A DNA stretch of 11,380 nt from Candidatus Methanovirga basalitermitum. Lineage in GTDB: Archaea > Methanobacteriota > Methanobacteria > Methanobacteriales > Methanobacteriaceae. The translations under genes were made by a program, and so were the position numbers. Positions 6,856 to 11,380 of the stretch are shown here, in pieces (position 1 is the first letter of the stretch; the number at the start of each line of letters is the position of its first letter). The DNA is taken from positions 1-11,380 of the forward strand of contig JAISZW010000146.1 of assembly GCA_031284445.1 (NCBI GenBank), written 5' to 3'. The notes beneath the pieces were generated by a model. That model ran no database searches and was not told the DNA's origin. It was given only the letters and a program-made list of their open reading frames with translations.

Positions 6856-7083
6856 TTGATTGTCTGTATTTCATTAATTTATATTCAATTCATATTTGCA
6901 ACTTCTCAGTTGGCAGTAATGAATGCTAATGGTATTTCATTAATTTATATTCAATTCATATTTGCAACTTCTCAGTTGGCAGTAATGAGTGCTAATGGTA
7001 TTTCATTAATTTATATTCATATTCTAATTTTTATTTTAAATCTAATCGCGATTCTTAATAATATAAAAGTTGTTAAAAATTAA
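6856..7083 (+). pseudogene. Possible relic of a membrane protein carrying the 66-bp repeats
   Basis: A 75-codon frame opens at a TTG (6856) and ends at TAA 7081-7083, overlapping the end of the convergent DUF2142 gene by four bases. It is hydrophobic throughout. Two identical-type segments (ISLIYIQFIFATSQLAVM) are followed by ISLIYIHILIFILNLIAIL and a basic end (NNIKVVKN), which looks like the last helices and tail of a multi-pass membrane protein. No proper start or ribosome binding site is seen. It may be the C-terminal remnant of a larger gene in which one helix-loop unit was duplicated, or a chance frame created by the repeat. The family is not recognised. Confidence 0.35.
6867..7019 (+). 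repeat. 66-bp tandem repeat, two full copies and a partial third
   Basis: Units start at 6867, 6933 and 6999 with a period of exactly 66 bases. The two full copies differ at one position (GAATGC versus GAGTGC), and the third is truncated after about 21 bases. The period equals 22 codons, and the plus-strand frame stays open through all copies, giving ISLIYIQFIFATSQLAVM plus NANG or SANG per unit. Near identity points to recent duplication by slippage or recombination. Confidence 0.9.
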
Positions 7084-8414
7084 AATCTTTGATTAGTTAA
7101 AATGAAAAAAATGGATAGAGATAAGAAAATAACTATATACAAGACAAGAATAACATTCAAATTAAACTTTTCACGGATTTTTTCTAATTTACTACTTTTT
7201 AAGGAGGAATTATTAAAGATTAAAAGCAGTAATGGTGCAGTTGGGATAAAATATCTTCCTTGTAATCCCCAGATTACATTAGAATCAATAGGAGTCCATG
7301 TTATAAGCTCAGCAACACTAATCGATAAGAAAATAATTAAAAAAACAGATATTGAAATTAATTTCTGCTTTAAATTCAATTTGAACCCACAAACATCATA
7401 TAAAGATACAAACACTAAGACGATTAAATAAATATAAGTTAAAAATATTGGAATTTGAGTACCAGAACCAATATCAGATACAAATTGTGGAAGTATTATA
7501 TTAATTATATACCCATCATTATATATTATTGTATTTATTAGTAGATCTAAAAATTTAATGGGATTAGATGCAAGATAAGTAATATTATAAGTATGTGTTT
7601 GCAAATATGAATTAAAACTATATTCCAGATAAGGGTATAAATATTTAAATAGTGTATTCCAAATCATTGAAATAAATAAAGGAATTAAAGATGAACCAAG
7701 AAGTGTAATGATCCAATGCTTAATACTTTGAAATTTATTATATGGAACAATGAAAAAAAGTAGAGATAGTAAAGAATATGAAGGTTTAGTCATGGATAAA
7801 GCTAATGAAGATATAATCGCCATATATACATATTTTAATTGCATTTTATCTTTAATTAGAGCTAATTTTATAAATAGTGCAATTACTAAAAATGATAATG
7901 CAAAAATTAAACTATCACCTGAAACAGAAGATGCAATAAAAAGAGTTGTTGGCATTAATGCTATTAATAAAAGCGTAGTTTTTAATATTGGAATGATTTT
8001 AATTGCAAAGTAAACAATAAGTATGTATATCAACAAATTAACTATTTTACATATAAATATTAATGTAATAGGAGGAAAATTAAAAAATTCTCCAATCTTA
8101 ATAACAAATGCATTAGCCAAATAAGGTAAAGGAGGATAAGAAAAAATCGATTGATGAGACATGTTAACAACATAATCTCCATTTGTATCTATAAAATCAC
8201 CATATACATGTGTTTCATATTCATCAGGAACTACAACATCTACATTTTGTGGGATAATATGTCCATTACTAACATCATAAGATTTGACAAAATGTGCAGA
8301 TCCATCAAAAACACCAAATTGTGGAGTAACTATTGCAAAAATTAAACCAAAAGTTAAAGATAGGAATAAGAATATGGTTTCTGTTTTTATTAAGTTGTTT
8401 TTATTATTTAACAT
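7080..8414 (-). CDS. DUF2142 family multi-pass membrane protein
   Basis: A 444-residue membrane protein with roughly ten hydrophobic segments. The N-terminal region matches DUF2142: one helix, then FGVFDGSAHFVKSYDVSNG (residues 34-51 region, with Asp 37 in the place where GT-C-like enzymes often carry an acidic residue), an extracytoplasmic loop of about 40 residues, and SYPPLPYL (92-99). After this come LMPTTLFIASSVSGDSL and many helices. Members often sit in surface-polysaccharide loci and are thought to act as GT-C-like transferases or to handle lipid-linked sugars; the substrate is unknown. GTG at 8423 also opens the frame, but in GTGAAAAATATG the GTGA sits five bases before ATG 8414 and works better as a Shine-Dalgarno, the same layout as at tnpB. 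It is the last gene of the minus-strand glycan block, about 130 bases after the FAD gene. Confidence 0.82.
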   Translation of the reverse strand: MLNNKNNLIKTETIFLFLSLTFGLIFAIVTPQFGVFDGSAHFVKSYDVSNGHIIPQNVDVVVPDEYETHVYGDFIDTNGDYVVNMSHQSIFSYPPLPYLANAFVIKIGEFFNFPPITLIFICKIVNLLIYILIVYFAIKIIPILKTTLLLIALMPTTLFIASSVSGDSLIFALSFLVIALFIKLALIKDKMQLKYVYMAIISSLALSMTKPSYSLLSLLFFIVPYNKFQSIKHWIITLLGSSLIPLFISMIWNTLFKYLYPYLEYSFNSYLQTHTYNITYLASNPIKFLDLLINTIIYNDGYIINIILPQFVSDIGSGTQIPIFLTYIYLIVLVFVSLYDVCGFKLNLKQKLISISVFLIIFLSISVAELITWTPIDSNVIWGLQGRYFIPTAPLLLLIFNNSSLKSSKLEKIREKFNLNVILVLYIVIFLSLSIFFILTNQRF

Positions 8415-8471
8415 ATTTTTCACTTTAATTTATAAAAAAACAATTTTTTTTTACATTTTCTGTTAATTAAT

Positions 8472-8500
8472 GCTAAAACCACAAAAACAGAAGTTTTGGC
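8472..8500 (-). terminator. Hairpin between the FAD gene and the DUF2142 gene
   Basis: GCTAAAAC (8472-8479) pairs with GTTTTGGC (8493-8500), 8 bp with one wobble pair, 45 bases after the FAD gene stop. On the minus strand a T-rich tract follows some 30 bases later. It may end or attenuate transcription between the two genes, or stabilise the upstream message. Confidence 0.35.
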
Positions 8501-8544
8501 TTATTAATCTTATTAAGCATAATAGATAACCTCGAAGCTGATCT

Positions 8545-10137
8545 TTAGGATGATTCATGATATTCTTTTTCACTATTAATATTCCATATATTATCTTTAG
8601 TTTTTACTTGATTTATAATATTATTAACAGCTTCCATTGCAGTAAGCATAGAATGATCCATATTATTATAACGATGCATCCCATTCCTACCTATTAAAAA
8701 TAGGTTTTCATATTTATCTGTGAAATCCTTAATAATATCAAAATTCTTATAAGTTCCAAAATAAGCTGGATATGCTTTTTTTTCACGAAACAAAACACTA
8801 TCTAATACTTCTCTCTTATCAATAACATTTATACTCTCAAGTTCACTAACTGCAAAGTTGATAAAGTCTTCATCATCCATATTCCAAAGTTCATCACCTT
8901 CATTTGCAAAATATTCTAAACCCATCCAAATTTTTTCTGAATCTTTCACCATATAAGGACTCCAATTATTGAATATCTGCAATCTACCAATTTTAACTTC
9001 CCTTTCTTGAATATATATCCAATTATCTGGAACAATATTACCTACAGTCTTCTTATTTGTATAATTAGTTAACATCAACTTATTTAAAAGAAGACCAACA
9101 GTAATAAAATCTCTATATATTAGACCATCAGCTGTTTTTTTAACATCTACAGGAACATCACTTTTCCAAGAGGAGATAAGATCCTTAACAGGCATAGTGG
9201 ATAATAAATAATCAGTTGTTTTATATTCCTTTCCCCCCCTATCAAGGATCTCAATCTCGTAAATAGAAGAATCTTTTGTTTTTATTCCAGCTACCTCTTT
9301 ATTGTAGTGTATTTCACCACCATTTTCTATGATTAAATTAGCTACTTCTTGCCACATTTGACCAGGACCATATTTAGGATAATAGAATTGAGATATTAAG
9401 CTTGTTTCAACATCTTGCTGATTCCCATTTGGTTTTTTAATAGCATTTTTCATTGTTTCTTTTATTGAAAGACCTTTAACCCTTTGATGACCCCAATCAG
9501 CATCGATTTGGTTACAAGAAATACCCCAAACCTTCTCAGTATAATCTTTAAAAAATGTTTCATACAATTTTTTTCCAAAATGATTAATAAAGAAGTCTTC
9601 AAGTGTTGATTCATTATCAATAGGATTTATAGTTGATTTAAGATAACTTAAACCTATCAATATTGTTGTTTTAAGACCAAGATTTTTTAATGTGCTGTAA
9701 CTTAAACTAACGGGATAATCAAAAAATTTAGAAAGAAAAAATATTCTTGAAAGTCTATCTCGCATGAGCATCACATTATCTTTTATATCAGGATCTGGAG
9801 AAAGAATTTCTAATAATTTTTTGGATTTTAGTTTTCTTTGCTTGGATTTTGTAGGAAGACTTAATTTTCTATCTAATATTTTATCATCAGATGCTTGTTT
9901 TCCTTGTAATGGAAGTATATTAAACCACCAATCCATTATTTCCTGATTTTTAGAAAAGAATCTATGTCCACCTATATCAATTCTGTTACCTTTATATTCA
10001 AGTGTTTTTGAGATACCACCAATTTTATCAGATGCTTCATATATTATTGGTTTAATATCTGTTTTATCTAATAACTCATATGCTGCAGTTAAACCTGCAG
10101 GACCAGCTCCAATTATAATAGCTTCAACATCGTTCAT
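8545..10137 (-). CDS. FAD-dependent oxidoreductase, UDP-galactopyranose-mutase/amine-oxidase-like
   Basis: A 530-residue flavoprotein with an N-terminal Rossmann fold: IIIGAGPAG (7-15, GxGxxG), the acidic strand end YEASDKIGG (33-41), and the RIDIGGHRFFS block (52-62) typical of the amine-oxidase, protoporphyrinogen-oxidase and UDP-galactopyranose-mutase superfamily. The C-terminal FAD-binding part reads LFLIGRNGMHRYNNMDHSM (about residues 480-500), close to the pattern in mutase-like proteins of polysaccharide clusters. True UDP-galactopyranose mutases are about 370-400 residues, so this longer protein belongs to a relative whose substrate is not known; a sugar-nucleotide or lipid-linked sugar is likely from the context. 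Minus-strand AAGGT lies seven bases before the ATG. It follows gtrA by 83 bases. An annotation as HemY would be a superfamily-level match only. Confidence 0.8.
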   Translation of the reverse strand: MNDVEAIIIGAGPAGLTAAYELLDKTDIKPIIYEASDKIGGISKTLEYKGNRIDIGGHRFFSKNQEIMDWWFNILPLQGKQASDDKILDRKLSLPTKSKQRKLKSKKLLEILSPDPDIKDNVMLMRDRLSRIFFLSKFFDYPVSLSYSTLKNLGLKTTILIGLSYLKSTINPIDNESTLEDFFINHFGKKLYETFFKDYTEKVWGISCNQIDADWGHQRVKGLSIKETMKNAIKKPNGNQQDVETSLISQFYYPKYGPGQMWQEVANLIIENGGEIHYNKEVAGIKTKDSSIYEIEILDRGGKEYKTTDYLLSTMPVKDLISSWKSDVPVDVKKTADGLIYRDFITVGLLLNKLMLTNYTNKKTVGNIVPDNWIYIQEREVKIGRLQIFNNWSPYMVKDSEKIWMGLEYFANEGDELWNMDDEDFINFAVSELESINVIDKREVLDSVLFREKKAYPAYFGTYKNFDIIKDFTDKYENLFLIGRNGMHRYNNMDHSMLTAMEAVNNIINQVKTKDNIWNINSEKEYHESS

Positions 10138-10183
10138 ACATTTAACCTTTTAGCTATACATCATATAAAAATATATTTAAAAC

Positions 10184-10211
10184 AGGTATTAATGAAAAAA
10201 TAGGTATTAAT
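10184..10211. repeat. Short direct repeat in the gtrA-FAD gene gap
   Basis: AGGTATTAAT occurs at 10184-10193 and 10202-10211, 18 bases apart, in the 83-base gap between gtrA and the FAD gene. The spacing of just under two helical turns could suit a regulator, but it may be chance in AT-rich DNA. Confidence 0.4.
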
Positions 10212-10220
10212 AAATATAAA

Positions 10221-10643
10221 TTATCTAAAGAGTACATATCTCCTTGCAAAAAAGTTCCAAAGAAGTACAACTACTTGAGAAATAATTTTTGAAAATAAGA
10301 AATAAAGACCTAAATATGTTGTAAAACAGTATATCATAACATCATTTAAACCTAAACCAAAAACTCCAACCAATGCAAAAATTGCGAGCTCATGACTCCT
10401 ATTCTTAAATTTTCTCTTATTAAAGACCCATATTAGGCTCAAAATATAGTTTACAATGAGTCCTAATATAAATGAAATTGTCGCAGACAAAAGATAAAAT
10501 ATGCCTAAAAATTCAGTAAACACATATAAAAAAACTAAATCCACTAAAAAAGCAACTCCACCAACGAGGATATATCTACAAAATTGAATTAGTACATTGT
10601 CAGTTTTATCTTTAAATATTGGTATTAATTCTTTAAATCTCAT
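10221..10643 (-). CDS. GtrA family membrane protein
   Basis: A 140-residue protein with four predicted membrane helices (about residues 22-47, 50-75, 86-108 and 112-134). It fits GtrA, a family proposed to help move polyprenyl-phosphate-linked sugars across the membrane. Family features are FCRYILVGGVAFLVDL near the N-terminus, NYILSLIWVFNKR at the end of helix 2, a second VG repeat (FALVGVFGLGLND), and WNFFARRYVLFR at the C-terminus. ATG 10643 has no obvious Shine-Dalgarno. A perfect 12-bp palindrome (10659-10670) lies just upstream. It lies between the galE relic and the FAD gene, and GtrA proteins typically work with GT2 enzymes such as the one at 5368-6045. Confidence 0.88.
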   Translation of the reverse strand: MRFKELIPIFKDKTDNVLIQFCRYILVGGVAFLVDLVFLYVFTEFLGIFYLLSATISFILGLIVNYILSLIWVFNKRKFKNRSHELAIFALVGVFGLGLNDVMIYCFTTYLGLYFLFSKIISQVVVLLWNFFARRYVLFR

Positions 10644-10658
10644 TCTACAGCAACTAAT

Positions 10659-10670
10659 CTTTAATTAAAG
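10659..10670. promoter_or_regulatory. Palindrome before gtrA
   Basis: CTTTAATTAAAG is a perfect 12-bp palindrome 16-27 bases upstream of the gtrA ATG. It could be an AT-rich promoter element or operator. AT-rich palindromes of this size also arise by chance. Confidence 0.3.
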
Positions 10671-10713
10671 CTTTTTTTGATAATTGTAAGTGGTCTCGAT
10701 CATATTATTAATA

Positions 10714-11097
10714 TCATTTTTTAGATATAGGGATAGAATCAGGTTCCCCATAAACAGAAGCCGTTGAAAAAAAGATGAATTTACCCGCATTAAATTTTTC
10801 CATGACATTTAAAAGATTAAGGGTGTATTGAAAGTTATTTTTATAATATTTTGCTGGAAATTGAACAGATTCATTAACAGATGTTAAAGCGGCTAAATGT
10901 ACTACTGTGTCTATATTATATTTCTTAAATACAGAATTTAACAATTTAATATCTTTTAAATCTCCAAGTACAAACTCTCCCCATTTAATCAAATCTTTAT
11001 GACCATTAAGAAGATTATCCAAAGCTATTGTCTGATAACCTTCCTCAAACATCAATTTATTAACATGCGAGCCAATATATTGTAAAATTTTGATTAT
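10714..11097 (-). pseudogene. galE: Truncated UDP-glucose 4-epimerase (GalE) relic
   Basis: The minus-strand frame reads IKILQYIGSHVNKLMFEEGYQT at its start, then LDNLLNGHK, GDLKD, VVHLAALTSVNESV, YYKNNFQYTLNLL and STASVYGEPDSIPI. These are in GalE order and match the NAD-binding half of the short-chain dehydrogenase-like epimerases, which interconvert UDP-glucose and UDP-galactose. Three defects are seen. Where GalE has VTGGAG between IL and YIGSH there is only Gln, a net loss of about 15 bases that removes the NAD-binding glycine loop. The expected ATG is ATA (11097-11095). The frame stops at 10714 after about 125 residues of the usual 310-330, so the YxxxK catalytic pair and the substrate domain are missing. 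The gene is almost certainly dead. A TTG-started ORF at 11055 would not restore function. Confidence 0.8.
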
Positions 11098-11380
11098 TAG
11101 CGAATATATGGATGAACTAACTATAGAGAATTTCTATTAACCTATAAAAATTCTCAAGATTATGCTTATCATATCTTCACCATCATATATAAAGTTATCG
11201 ACCGATCAAAACCTGATAGAAAAGTTTAGAAATCATTGAAACACCACTAAAATATTCATTTAATTTAATCATTTGCTCTCTCTCTCTCTCTCTCTCTCTG
11301 GACTAATTAAGCCAAGGACATCAGAAAATAAAGCCTATTTAATGATATTTTATGGAACATAATATATTTAAATATTCAAT
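11098..11380. other. Right edge with no intact gene
   Basis: Upstream of the galE relic there is only the (CT)12 tract and a 25-codon minus-strand ORF (11272-11195, MIKLNEYFSGVSMISKLF...), too short to call. Fragments in several minus-strand frames (for example NFIYDGEDMISIILRIFIG) look protein-like and may be another relic. Nothing is recognised between 11300 and 11380. Confidence 0.4.
11276..11299. repeat. (CT)12 dinucleotide microsatellite
   Basis: Twelve uninterrupted CT units. On the minus strand this is (AG)12, ending three bases before an ATG (11272-11270) that opens a 25-codon ORF (stop at 11195-11197). The GAGAG end could serve as a Shine-Dalgarno-like purine tract. Such tracts change length by slippage. 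Confidence 0.95.

Noticed and set aside
7102..8466. Several plus-strand ORFs of 60-109 codons
   Set aside because: They are antisense shadows of the DUF2142 gene (the last runs slightly past its start), with no motifs or ribosome binding sites.
11195..11272. 25-codon minus-strand ORF after the AG tract as a gene
   Set aside because: It is too short, has no recognisable product, and sits in a region that looks like decayed coding DNA. It is mentioned only for the tract context.
1..11380. CRISPR array or tRNA genes
   Set aside because: No regularly spaced direct repeats with unique spacers were seen. The 66-bp and 18-bp repeats abut without spacers, and no tRNA-like T-arm or cloverleaf was found.

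Overview
The window is strongly AT-rich DNA that most likely comes from a methanogenic archaeon of the Methanobacteriales, probably a host-associated genus such as Methanosphaera or Methanobrevibacter. The evidence is a DUF63 membrane protein (an archaeal family), GGAGGTGA/GTGA-type ribosome binding sites, TATA-like boxes just upstream of genes, and a GT2/DUF2142/GtrA surface-glycan gene set common in these organisms. The genus is inferred and was not checked against a database. Coding density is low, and several stretches look like decaying genes.

Layout. Positions 1-300 hold inverted repeats and the probable left end of an IS200/IS605-family element. Positions 303-1479 carry its tnpB gene, broken by one extra base just before the second half of the zinc finger, followed by a right-end hairpin at 1491-1524. 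Positions 1556-1827 are a broken small secreted or membrane protein gene. A solitary radical-SAM ThiH (2-iminoacetate synthase) gene occupies 1882-2991 on the plus strand. A DUF63 membrane protein gene converges on it (3959-3165, minus). Positions 3960-5367 contain no intact gene but hold possible transposase relics on the minus strand. A soluble GT2 glycosyltransferase lies at 5368-6045 (plus). Positions 6046-7080 form a gene-free interval with a large imperfect hairpin, an 18-bp tandem duplication, a second copy of the presumed IS left end, and a 66-bp tandem repeat that stays in frame.

The rest is a minus-strand surface-glycan block: a truncated galE relic (11097-10714), gtrA (10643-10221), an FAD-dependent UDP-galactopyranose-mutase-like oxidoreductase (10137-8545) and a DUF2142 multi-pass membrane protein (8414-7080). 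A (CT)12 microsatellite lies at 11276-11299, upstream of the galE relic.

Working together: the GT2 enzyme, GtrA-type membrane protein, FAD/sugar-mutase-like enzyme and DUF2142 protein fit the synthesis or membrane translocation of lipid-linked sugars for a cell-surface polymer or glycoprotein. galE would have supplied UDP-galactose but appears dead here. ThiH has no visible thiamine-pathway neighbours and probably acts with genes elsewhere. I found no clear new multi-gene system. The most interesting signals are the TnpB with an altered RuvC-II motif and a split zinc finger, the repeated IS end, the 66-bp codon-phased tandem repeat, and the dinucleotide tract.
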